From contig DGIZ01000244.1 in NCBI GenBank assembly GCA_002386585.1, positions 1-7,978 on the forward strand: DNA of 7,978 nucleotides. Reading direction: 5' to 3'. A program made the position numbers and the translations under genes. The DNA is from Brevundimonas sp. UBA4609 (GTDB lineage: Bacteria > Pseudomonadota > Alphaproteobacteria > Caulobacterales > Caulobacteraceae). Shown here one piece after another: positions 1-7,319 of this stretch (the first letter of the stretch is position 1; each line of letters begins with the position of its first letter). Below the pieces are notes generated by a model. It made no database searches, had not been told where the DNA came from, and saw nothing but the letters and a program-made list of their open reading frames with translations.

Positions 1-53
1 CTTCTCCCCTTGTGGGAGAAGGTGGGCGCCGGAGGCGCTCGGATGAGGGGTGT
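1..53 (+). repeat. Palindromic repeat unit U1 (two-hairpin, REP-like)
   Basis: This is the left half of an inverted repeat pair; its partner is at 116-168. It begins with hairpin A: CTTCTCCC at 1-8, loop CTTGT at 9-13, GGGAGAAG at 14-21. Hairpin B follows: GCGCC at 26-30, loop GGA at 31-33, GGCGC at 34-38. It ends with a conserved tail, GGATGAGGGGTGT (41-53). Reverse-complementing the partner gives the same length and the same bases except in the hairpin B stem and one adjoining base. The unit starts at the window edge, so it may extend further left. It is probably a dispersed REP-type element; that it is dispersed cannot be seen here. Confidence 0.8.
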
Positions 54-115
54 CGGCGCGACGCTCAAAAAGGTCATTCAGGACGAGCTGCGCATACTTG
101 GAGGCCGGGACGTTC

Positions 116-168
116 ACACCCCTCATCCGTCAGGCTCCGCCTGCCACCTTCTCCCACAAGGGGAGAAG
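116..168 (-). repeat. Palindromic repeat unit U2, inverted partner of U1
   Basis: Read on the minus strand this matches U1 base for base outside the hairpin B stem and one base next to it. On the plus strand it shows hairpin B as CAGGC (131-135), loop TCC, GCCTG (139-143). Hairpin A is CCTTCTCCC (147-155), loop ACAAG (156-160), GGGAGAAGG (161-169), a 9-bp stem. It ends only four bases before the stop codon of the response regulator (173-175), so it lies in that gene's 3' untranslated region and could end its transcript or protect it. There is no clear U-tract, so a classical intrinsic terminator is not established. The 62 bases between U1 and U2 (54-115) show no gene and no further repeat. 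Confidence 0.82.
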
Positions 169-172
169 GGCG

Positions 173-787
173 CTAAATATCCAGCGACTGCGCCAGGATC
201 ACCGCCTGGGTCCGGTTCTGCACGCCCAGCTTGCGAAAGACGCTCGTCAGGTGCGCCTTGATCGTCGCCTCGGTGACGCCCAGGTCGAAGGCGATCTGCT
301 TGTTCAGCCGCCCGACCTTCAGCCCCTCCAGAATCCGCAACTGCGACGGCGTCAGGCTGGCGATGCGGGCCTGCAGGTCGGCCTCTTCCTCGCCCGCCGC
401 CTCGACCTCGGGCGCCCAGGTCTCGCCCTCGAGAATGGCCCGGATCGCCTCGACCATTTCGGGCAGGGCGGCCGATTTGGGGATGAAGCCCGCCGCCCCC
501 AGCGCCAGGGCGCGGCGGATGGTCGGCGCCTCCTCGCTGGCCGAAACCACGGCGACCGGCACGGCCGGATGATCGGCGCGGATCAGGGTCAGGCCCGTCA
601 TGCCGTCCACGTCCGACAGCTTCAGGTCCAGCAGCAGCAGATCCGTCGGCGCCGCGCCCAGCGCGGCCTGCGCCTCGGCCAGGCTGGCGCATTCGACGAT
701 CTGCGCGCCTTCGGACGCCTTTTCGACGGCCGAGGTCAGGGCCGCGCGAAACAGGGGGTGGTCGTCGGCGACGACGATGCGGTCCAT
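173..787 (-). CDS. NarL/LuxR-family response regulator, CrbR/ErdR-like
   Basis: This is a 204-residue cytoplasmic two-component response regulator that should bind DNA when phosphorylated. The receiver domain (about 1-120) has the acidic pair D8/D9, phosphoacceptor D54 in LLLLDLKL, the switch serine S82 in VVSAS, and K104 in GFIPK. An Ala/Glu-rich linker (about 121-140) leads to a LuxR-type helix-turn-helix (about 142-200) with SLTPSQLRILEGL and NKQIAFDLGVTEATIKAHL. The open frame extends 61 codons further upstream, but the start at 787 gives the canonical MDRIVVADDHPLFR beginning and has GGAAGGA five bases before it. The sequence resembles CrbR/ErdR/AgmR-type regulators, which in Vibrio and Pseudomonas activate acs with a symporter-kinase partner (CrbS/MxtR). 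It is divergent from a porin-acs unit, which fits that role. The CrbR assignment is from remembered family features plus context; response regulator is certain. Confidence 0.95.
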   Translation of the reverse strand: MDRIVVADDHPLFRAALTSAVEKASEGAQIVECASLAEAQAALGAAPTDLLLLDLKLSDVDGMTGLTLIRADHPAVPVAVVSASEEAPTIRRALALGAAGFIPKSAALPEMVEAIRAILEGETWAPEVEAAGEEEADLQARIASLTPSQLRILEGLKVGRLNKQIAFDLGVTEATIKAHLTSVFRKLGVQNRTQAVILAQSLDI

Positions 788-850
788 GGGCGTCCTTCCC
801 GCGCGCGGTTCTTGTTCATCGGCCGCGTCGCGACGACACCATGCCGCGCC

Positions 851-864
851 TCGACTTTGGTCGA
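851..864. promoter_or_regulatory. Possible operator: inverted repeat TCGAC-TTTG-GTCGA
   Basis: This is a perfect 5-bp inverted repeat with a 4-base centre, about 105 bases upstream of the porin start and 64 bases upstream of the regulator start. NarL/LuxR-family dimers commonly bind short inverted repeats, so this is a candidate site for the adjacent regulator. A 5-bp palindrome is expected by chance fairly often in GC-rich DNA, so the call rests mainly on its location. Confidence 0.35.
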
Positions 865-955
865 AACTAGACGAATGGCTAATGGCCGCAAACCCTGACC
901 GAGCGGAATGCTGCCGTCCTGAGGCCTGCGACAGACGGGCCCGGAACAACGGTCT

Positions 956-962
956 GGGAGGA
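956..962 (+). promoter_or_regulatory. Ribosome binding site of the porin gene
   Basis: GGGAGGA lies six bases before the ATG at 969. It selects this start over the open frame that continues upstream to 600, and the chosen start gives a proper signal peptide. Confidence 0.8.
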
Positions 963-968
963 CCTCGC

Positions 969-2312
969 ATGGGAAGCTGCCGTCTGTTCGGCGGCGCGGC
1001 TGCGGCCGCGTTGCTGCTTGTCCCCGGCGCCGCACTGGCTCAAGAGGCCAGCGTCGCCCTGGAAGCCCGCATCGCCCAGCTCGAAGCCGAGCTGAACAGC
1101 CTGAAGTCCGAAGTCGCCGCCTCTCGCACCCAGCAGGCGTCGCAGGCCCAGGACATCATCCGTCTGGAGACGCGTCCGGCGCCGGCGCCTGTCTCCGCGC
1201 CGGCGCCGCCTTCGGACGGCTTCCGCATCGGCGACCACACGGTGAAGTTCGGCGGCTTCATCAAGACCGACTTCACGGCGTCGAAATATTCCGGCGGCGA
1301 CCCCGCCAACGGCGATCCCTTGCGCGACTATCACCTGCCCGGCGCCATCCCCGTCGGCGGCGACAGCGAGGACGTCGCGACCGACTTCAACGCCCGCCAG
1401 ACCCGTTTCTGGCTGACCACCGACGGCATGGTCGGCGGCCACAAGATCGGCACGCGGCTGGAGATGGACTTCCAGACCCTGCCCGGCTCGGGCGACCAGC
1501 GCACGACCAGCGGCTCGAACCCCGCCCTGCGCCGCGCCTTCGTCACCATCGACAACTGGCTGATCGGTCAGGAGTGGACCAACTTCCAGAACACCGCCGT
1601 CCTGCCGGAATCCGCGGACTTCGTCGGCGCGGCCGAGGGCACGGTCTTCGCCCGTCAGGCCCAGGTCCGTTATACGCGCGGCCCCTTCTCCATCGCGCTG
1701 GAGAACCCCGAGACGACCGTCACCCCCTTCGGCGGCGGCGCGCGGATCATCGCCGACGACAACAGCCTGCCCGACCTGACCGCCCGCTATGCGATGAGCC
1801 GCCCGTGGGGCGACGTGCAGCTGTCCGGCCTGGTGCGTCAGCTGAAGTATCAGAACCCGGCGACCGACATCGATTCCACCGCCACGGGCTGGGGCCTGTC
1901 GGCCTCGGCCAAGTTCAAGGTCGGAGCGCAGGACGACATCCGCCTGATGCTGACCGGCGGCGAAGGCATCGGCCGCTATGCCGGGCTGAACTTCTCCAAC
2001 GACGCCGTGCTGGACGCCTCGGGCGAGCTTGAGGCCATCGGCGTGATCGCAGGCTTCGCCGCCTATCGCCACGTCTGGGCGCCGGGCTGGCGCTCCAGCC
2101 TGATCTGGTCCACGCAGAAGGTCGACAACGACGTCGCCCTGACCGGCGCGGCCGTCAACCGCTCGGCCCAGAGCCTTCACGCCAATCTGATCTGGTCGCC
2201 GGTTGCGGCGTTTGATGTCGGCGCCGAGGTGATGTTCGCTGATCGCAAGCTGGAGTCAGGGCTGGACGGCGACATGACCCGTCTGATCCTGTTCGTGAAA
2301 TACGGCTTCTAA
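969..2312 (+). CDS. DcaP-family trimeric outer-membrane porin
   Basis: This 447-residue protein is a probable outer-membrane channel. Residues 1-24 form a Sec signal peptide with an Ala/Leu-rich core and a likely cut after ALA (24|25). Residues about 27-66 are heptad-like and should form a periplasmic coiled coil (LEARIAQLEAELNSLKSEV). A Pro/Ala linker follows (about 69-83). The rest, starting FRIGDHTVKFGGFIKTDF, is beta-barrel with alternating strands and ends in the terminal aromatic (KYGF) used by the barrel assembly machinery. Signal peptide, coiled coil, linker and barrel is the DcaP layout. Characterised DcaP proteins are trimers that pass small anions such as dicarboxylates. Only 35 bases without a terminator separate it from acs, so the two are probably co-transcribed. 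Uptake of acetate or related carboxylates is inferred from context. Confidence 0.88.
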   Translation: MGSCRLFGGAAAAALLLVPGAALAQEASVALEARIAQLEAELNSLKSEVAASRTQQASQAQDIIRLETRPAPAPVSAPAPPSDGFRIGDHTVKFGGFIKTDFTASKYSGGDPANGDPLRDYHLPGAIPVGGDSEDVATDFNARQTRFWLTTDGMVGGHKIGTRLEMDFQTLPGSGDQRTTSGSNPALRRAFVTIDNWLIGQEWTNFQNTAVLPESADFVGAAEGTVFARQAQVRYTRGPFSIALENPETTVTPFGGGARIIADDNSLPDLTARYAMSRPWGDVQLSGLVRQLKYQNPATDIDSTATGWGLSASAKFKVGAQDDIRLMLTGGEGIGRYAGLNFSNDAVLDASGELEAIGVIAGFAAYRHVWAPGWRSSLIWSTQKVDNDVALTGAAVNRSAQSLHANLIWSPVAAFDVGAEVMFADRKLESGLDGDMTRLILFVKYGF

Positions 2313-2335
2313 GGCCGAACAAATAAAAAGACCCT

Positions 2336-2341
2336 GGAGGA
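2336..2341 (+). promoter_or_regulatory. Ribosome binding site setting the GTG start of acs
   Basis: GGAGGA lies six bases before GTG at 2348. It supports the non-ATG start, which also gives the usual Acs length and an N-terminus ([17 protein letters not shown]) typical of the family. Confidence 0.8.
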
Positions 2342-2347
2342 AATCGC

Positions 2348-4285
2348 GTGTCTGAACCGGAAATCTATCCCGTGCCCGCCGAACTGGCCGCCCGCGCCCA
2401 CATGGACCGCGACGGCTATGAAGCGGCCCGGATTCAGGCGCGTGAGACTCCTGACGCCTTCTGGGCCACGCAGGCCGAACGTCTCGACTGGATGACCTTC
2501 CCGACCAGGATCAAGGACGTCTCCTTCAACAAGGAAGACTTCCGCATCCGCTGGTTCGAGGACGGGGTGTTGAACGCCTCGGTCAACTGCATCGACCGCC
2601 ACCTGCCCGCCCGCAAGGACGAGGTCGCCATCATCTGGGAAGGCGACGAGCCGACCGACAGCGAAACCGTCACCTTCAGCCAGCTTCATGAGCGCGTCTG
2701 CCGTCTGGCCAATGTGTTGAAGGCCAACGGCGTCAAGAAGGGCGACCGCGTCACCATCTATCTGCCGATGATCCCCGAAGCGGCCTACGCCATGCTGGCC
2801 TGCGCCCGCATCGGCGCCGTGCATTCGGTCATCTTCGGCGGCTTCTCGCCCGACAGCATCGCCGGGCGGATCGAGGACTGCGAATCCACCTTCGTCATCA
2901 CCGCCGACGAAGGCTGCCGGGCGGGCAAGCGCGTGCCGCTGAAGGCCAATGTCGACAAGGCGCTGGAAAAGGTCGCGGGCGTGAAGACCGTGGTGGTCCT
3001 GCGCCACACCGGCGCCGACATCCCCATGGTCGAGGGCCGCGACCTGGACTGGGGCGTCGAGACGGAAAAGGTCTCGCCCGACTGCGCGCCCGAGCCGATG
3101 AACGCCGAAGATCCGCTGTTCATCCTCTACACCTCGGGCTCGACCGGCAAACCCAAGGGCGTGCTGCACACTACCGGCGGCTATCTGTTCTGGGCCAGCT
3201 ATACCCATGAATTGGTGTTCGACTACCGCCCCGGCGAGGTCTTCTGGTGCACCGCCGACGTGGGTTGGGTCACGGGCCACACCTATGTAGTCTACGGCGC
3301 CCTGGCCAATGCGGCGACCAGTCTGATGTTCGAGGGCGTGCCCAACTACCCGACCGTCAGCCGCTTCTGGGAGGTGGTGGACAAGCACCAGGTCAACATC
3401 TTCTACACCGCCCCCACGGCCCTGCGCGCCCTGATGCGCGAGGGCGACGCCCCGGTGAAGGCGTCCAGCCGCAAATCCCTGCGCCTGCTGGGCACGGTCG
3501 GCGAGCCGATCAACCCCGAAGCCTGGCGCTGGTATCATGAGGTGGTCGGCGAAGGCCGCCTGCCCATCGTCGACACCTGGTGGCAGACCGAGACGGGCGG
3601 CGCCCTGATTTCGCCCCTGCCCGGCGCGACCGACCTGAAGCCCGGCTCAGCGACCAAGCCCCTGCCCGGCGTCGAGTTGCAGATCGTCGACGCCGACGGC
3701 GCGGTTCTGGAGGGCGCGACCGAGGGCAATCTGTGCATCACCGACAGCTGGCCGGGCCAGATGCGCACCGTCTATGGCGACGACCAGCGCTTTTTCGACA
3801 CCTATTTCTCGACCTATCCGGGCAAGTATTTCACCGGCGACGGCTGCCGCCGCGACGAGGACGGCTATTACTGGATCACCGGCCGGGTCGATGACGTCAT
3901 CAACGTCTCAGGCCACCGCATGGGCACCGCCGAGGTTGAGAGCGCGCTGGTCCTGCACGACGACGTGGCCGAGGCCGCCGTCGTCGGCTTCCCTCACGAC
4001 ATCAAGGGTCAGGGCATCTACGCCTATGTCACCCTGAACAAGGGGGTCGAGGCCACCGAAGACCTGCGCAAGGCCCTGGTCGCCCAGGTCCGCGAGGAGA
4101 TCGGCCCCATCGCCGCCCCCGACGTGATTCAATGGGCGCCGGGCCTGCCCAAGACCCGCTCGGGCAAGATCATGCGGCGCATCCTGCGCAAGATCGCCGA
4201 GAACGAACTGGGCGCCCTGGGCGACACCTCGACCCTGGCCGATCCGTCGGTGGTTGATGATCTGGTGAAGAACCGGGCGGCGTAA
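2348..4285 (+). CDS. acs: Acetyl-CoA synthetase (AMP-forming)
   Basis: This 645-residue cytoplasmic enzyme converts acetate, ATP and CoA to acetyl-CoA, AMP and pyrophosphate, the high-affinity route into the TCA and glyoxylate cycles. An N-terminal acetyl-CoA synthetase segment (about 20-80) precedes the AMP-binding domain. The ATP loop [11 protein letters not shown] is at 261-271. The WWQTETG motif includes W411 and W412; the second matches the tryptophan that limits the pocket to acetate in Salmonella Acs. The hinge region [16 protein letters not shown] starts at G512, with D515 at the hinge position. The C-terminal domain carries [14 protein letters not shown] with K607, equivalent to Salmonella K609, the lysine acetylated by Pat/AcuA-type enzymes. 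The constant offset of two from Salmonella numbering argues for an intact enzyme. It starts at GTG with a strong Shine-Dalgarno. Expression is probably tied to the porin and the divergent regulator. Confidence 0.98.
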   Translation: MSEPEIYPVPAELAARAHMDRDGYEAARIQARETPDAFWATQAERLDWMTFPTRIKDVSFNKEDFRIRWFEDGVLNASVNCIDRHLPARKDEVAIIWEGDEPTDSETVTFSQLHERVCRLANVLKANGVKKGDRVTIYLPMIPEAAYAMLACARIGAVHSVIFGGFSPDSIAGRIEDCESTFVITADEGCRAGKRVPLKANVDKALEKVAGVKTVVVLRHTGADIPMVEGRDLDWGVETEKVSPDCAPEPMNAEDPLFILYTSGSTGKPKGVLHTTGGYLFWASYTHELVFDYRPGEVFWCTADVGWVTGHTYVVYGALANAATSLMFEGVPNYPTVSRFWEVVDKHQVNIFYTAPTALRALMREGDAPVKASSRKSLRLLGTVGEPINPEAWRWYHEVVGEGRLPIVDTWWQTETGGALISPLPGATDLKPGSATKPLPGVELQIVDADGAVLEGATEGNLCITDSWPGQMRTVYGDDQRFFDTYFSTYPGKYFTGDGCRRDEDGYYWITGRVDDVINVSGHRMGTAEVESALVLHDDVAEAAVVGFPHDIKGQGIYAYVTLNKGVEATEDLRKALVAQVREEIGPIAAPDVIQWAPGLPKTRSGKIMRRILRKIAENELGALGDTSTLADPSVVDDLVKNRAA

Positions 4286-4295
4286 ACATCCAAAT

Positions 4296-4327
4296 CCGCT
4301 CATCCCGGCGGACGCCGGGGTGAGCGG
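4296..4327. terminator. 14-bp-stem hairpin after acs (terminator-like or REP)
   Basis: The left arm CCGCTCATCCCGGC (4296-4309) pairs with 4314-4327 across loop GGAC, with only one T-G style wobble in 14 pairs. It begins 11 bases after the acs stop codon. Such a stem could stop transcription or protect the acs mRNA end. It is followed by TACATCATT rather than a run of T, so it is not a textbook intrinsic terminator. Its core (TCATCCC...GGGG) resembles the palindromic units at 5488-5605 but has a different loop. Confidence 0.6.
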
Positions 4328-4410
4328 TACATCATTCAGCTCCCCCCGAAGAGGCGGTCCCGGACGGCGCAAGCTGGACGGGGCCGCCCGCCTCGGCTTC
4401 AGTGGCGGAC
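4328..4410. other. Intergenic gap before the racemase gene, weak inverted arms
   Basis: No gene or clear promoter is visible. GAGGCGG (4351-4357) can pair with CCGCCTC (4388-4394) over a 30-base loop, which may be a weak structure or a decayed repeat. There is no good Shine-Dalgarno before the racemase start, so translation signals here are poor. Confidence 0.4.
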
Positions 4411-5469
4411 ATGAGCGGAACCCTCGACGGCCTGACCATCATCGAAATCGCCGGCATCGGCCCCGCCCCCTTCTGCGGCATGATGCTGGCCGATCACGAC
4501 GCCGAGGTGGTGCTGGTCCATCGCCCCGGCGCGACGCCCGACCCGCGCGATCCCCTGAACCGCAGCCGCGCCCGCCTGGTCGAGGCCGACCTGAAGACGC
4601 CCGAAGGCGCCGCCCTGATCCGCGATCTGGCCCGCGCCGCCGACGGCCTGATCGAAGGCTTCCGGCCCGGCGTGATGGAGCGCCTCAGCCTCGGCCCCGA
4701 GGTTCTGCTGGCCGACAATCCGCGCCTGGTCTACGGCCGCATGACCGGCTGGGGTCAGGACGGACCGCTGGCCCCGACGCCGGGCCACGACATCGACTAC
4801 ATCGCCGTCTCCGGCGCCCTGCACGCCTTCGGGCGGGCGGGCGAAAAGCCGACCCCTCCGATCAACATGGTCGGCGACTTCGGCGGCGGCGGCATGCTGC
4901 TGGCCTTCGGCATGGTGGCGGGCCTGCTGAAGGCCCAGCGCACCGGGCGCGGCGACGTCATCGACTGCGCCATGACCGACGGCTCCTCCCTGCTGATGAG
5001 CATGATCTGGGGCTTCCGCCAGACCCTGCCCGCGCCCCTGCCGCCCAGCCTGGCCTGGCGCGACGAGCGCGGCGTCAACCTGCTCGACACCGGCGCGCCG
5101 TTCTACGAGGTCTATGAGACGAAGGACGGCAAATACGTCGCCGTCGGCGCCATCGAACCGGCCTTCTACATCGCCCTGATGCGGCTGACGGGGCTGGCCA
5201 GCGATCCTGACTTCGCCATGCCGTTCGACCCGGACCAATGGCCGAGGCTGAAGGACAAGCTGGCCGCCGTCTTCCGCACACGCACCCGCGACGACTGGTG
5301 CAATGACCCCGACGCCCAGGCCGCCTGCGTCGCCCCCGTCCTGTCCATGACCGAGGCCCCCGACCACCCGCACAACCGGGCGCGCGACGCCTTCGTCACC
5401 GCGCAGGGCGTGGTGCAGCCCGCGCCCGCGCCCCGCTTCCGGGACAGCCCGGCGCGGCGGCCTCAATAG
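4411..5469 (+). CDS. Alpha-methylacyl-CoA racemase-type CaiB/BaiF family protein
   Basis: This 352-residue cytoplasmic protein belongs to the CaiB/BaiF (family III CoA-transferase) superfamily. It starts MSGTLDGLTIIEIAGIGPAPFCGMMLADHDAEVV, the usual nucleotide-fold entry. The racemase catalytic residues are all visible: H126 in GHDIDY, D156 in VGDFGGG and E233 in PFYEVYET. The first two keep the exact numbering of Mycobacterium tuberculosis MCR (H126, D156, with E241 third), which supports racemase over transferase and supports the ATG at 4411. A GTG at 4402 would add three residues; neither start has a good Shine-Dalgarno. Racemases of this type interconvert (2R)- and (2S)-2-methylacyl-CoA, allowing breakdown of branched acyl chains. 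The tail stops soon after PAPAPRFRDSP, shorter than the usual ending. It follows acs on the same strand, but the hairpin between them makes an operon uncertain. Confidence 0.9.
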   Translation: MSGTLDGLTIIEIAGIGPAPFCGMMLADHDAEVVLVHRPGATPDPRDPLNRSRARLVEADLKTPEGAALIRDLARAADGLIEGFRPGVMERLSLGPEVLLADNPRLVYGRMTGWGQDGPLAPTPGHDIDYIAVSGALHAFGRAGEKPTPPINMVGDFGGGGMLLAFGMVAGLLKAQRTGRGDVIDCAMTDGSSLLMSMIWGFRQTLPAPLPPSLAWRDERGVNLLDTGAPFYEVYETKDGKYVAVGAIEPAFYIALMRLTGLASDPDFAMPFDPDQWPRLKDKLAAVFRTRTRDDWCNDPDAQAACVAPVLSMTEAPDHPHNRARDAFVTAQGVVQPAPAPRFRDSPARRPQ

Positions 5470-5487
5470 ACCCCTATCCCATCATCC

Positions 5488-5520
5488 CGTCATCCCCGGC
5501 CTTGTGCCGGGGATCCATAA
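5488..5520 (+). repeat. Palindromic repeat unit U3 (REP-like hairpin)
   Basis: This is a 33-base unit with flank CGTC (5488-5491), stem ATCCCCGGC (5492-5500), loop CTTGT (5501-5505), opposite arm GCCGGGGAT (5506-5514) and flank CCATAA (5515-5520). The stem is a perfect 9 bp. The partner unit at 5573-5605 is inverted. The CGTCAT...ATCC design is like palindromic repeats widespread in alphaproteobacteria. Confidence 0.8.
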
Positions 5521-5572
5521 CCGCCGACGTCTACTGAACGAAACGCCGCGCCTTCACGCCAAAGCCCTGCGT

Positions 5573-5605
5573 TTATGGATTCTCGGGACAAGCCCGAGAA
5601 TGACG
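5573..5605 (-). repeat. Palindromic repeat unit U4, inverted partner of U3
   Basis: Read on the minus strand it has the same flank (CGTC), stem ATTCTCGGG, loop CTTGT, opposite arm CCCGAGAAT and flank CCATAA as U3. The stem differs from U3 at three of nine pairs, and each change is matched on the other arm. On the plus strand the arms are at 5579-5587 and 5593-5601 with loop ACAAG at 5588-5592. The unit lies 53 bases beyond the stop codon of the minus-strand gene. Confidence 0.8.
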
Positions 5606-5658
5606 AGGATTGTTAAGCGGCGTGCCCAAAACCCTCACCGGGATGAGCGCGGGTAAGG

Positions 5659-7239
<1,581 letters not shown>

Positions 7240-7319
7240 GCACTTCCTAACGCTCGAGCTTGGCCGTTGGATCATTTCATCGTCTTGGACCGGCATGAGG
7301 ATAGGCGCACAATGGCGTC
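7240..7319. promoter_or_regulatory. Divergent gap between GNAT-nitrilase and CYTH genes
   Basis: These 80 bases must contain promoters in both directions unless the genes are read from elsewhere. The minus-strand Shine-Dalgarno AGGAAG lies at 7243-7248 and fixes the 7239 start. An 8-bp palindrome, GCTCGAGC, is at 7252-7259. No clear Shine-Dalgarno precedes the CYTH start at 7320, which may mean a leaderless or weakly initiated transcript. No promoter boxes are called. Confidence 0.45.

Larger units (their letters stand above)
788..968. promoter_or_regulatory. Divergent control region between the regulator and porin-acs
   Basis: These 181 bases separate two divergent genes and must hold a promoter for each. 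A Shine-Dalgarno for the regulator (GGAAGGA on the minus strand) lies at 793-799 and one for the porin (GGGAGGA) at 956-962. An inverted repeat sits near the middle at 851-864. GCTAAT at 878-883 resembles the GCTA core of Caulobacter housekeeping -10 elements. Its possible -35 partner around 855-862 (TTTGGTC) is poor, so no exact promoter is claimed. No small gene was seen here. Confidence 0.6.
5470..5658. other. Convergent intergenic region carrying an inverted repeat pair
   Basis: The plus-strand racemase gene and the minus-strand GNAT-nitrilase gene end facing this 189-base gap. It contains no gene. Two 33-base palindromic units in opposite orientation fill its centre (5488-5520 and 5573-5605), so it probably serves as a two-way transcription end. 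The 52 bases between the units (5521-5572) show nothing recognisable. Confidence 0.65.

Noticed and set aside
600..968. Upstream extension of the porin frame
   Set aside because: It overlaps the regulator gene and promoter gap, encodes Arg/Ser-rich filler, and would bury the signal peptide. The start at 969 has a strong Shine-Dalgarno.
788..970. 61-codon N-terminal extension of the response regulator
   Set aside because: The canonical receiver start MDRIVVADDHP with a good Shine-Dalgarno is at 787; the extension is not conserved in character and would remove the divergent promoter region.
879..2180. 433-codon minus-strand open frame opposite the porin
   Set aside because: It is a shadow of the porin frame, with repetitive Arg/Gly/Ala content and no domain.
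2309..3538. 409-codon minus-strand open frame opposite acs
   Set aside because: It lies antisense to a complete, well-conserved Acs. Its product is low-complexity, rich in Gly/Ala/Asp/His/Arg, as expected from reading GC-rich codons backwards, and no family is recognisable.
4399..5466. 355-codon minus-strand open frame that mirrors the racemase gene almost exactly
   Set aside because: A striking coincidence of length, but it comes from codon-aligned GC bias on the opposite strand. The plus-strand frame has all racemase motifs; the minus frame has none.
5440..5540. A frameshift at the end of the racemase gene restoring a longer C-terminus
   Set aside because: Another frame gives GQPGAAAS, which faintly recalls an RFxxxPG ending, but it then runs straight through the repeat unit without a family-like tail. 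The evidence is too weak to call a broken gene.
7240..7296. 19-codon N-terminal extension of the GNAT-nitrilase gene
   Set aside because: ATG at 7239 is directly preceded by AGGAAG, while the start at 7296 has no comparable signal and would leave almost no divergent promoter space.
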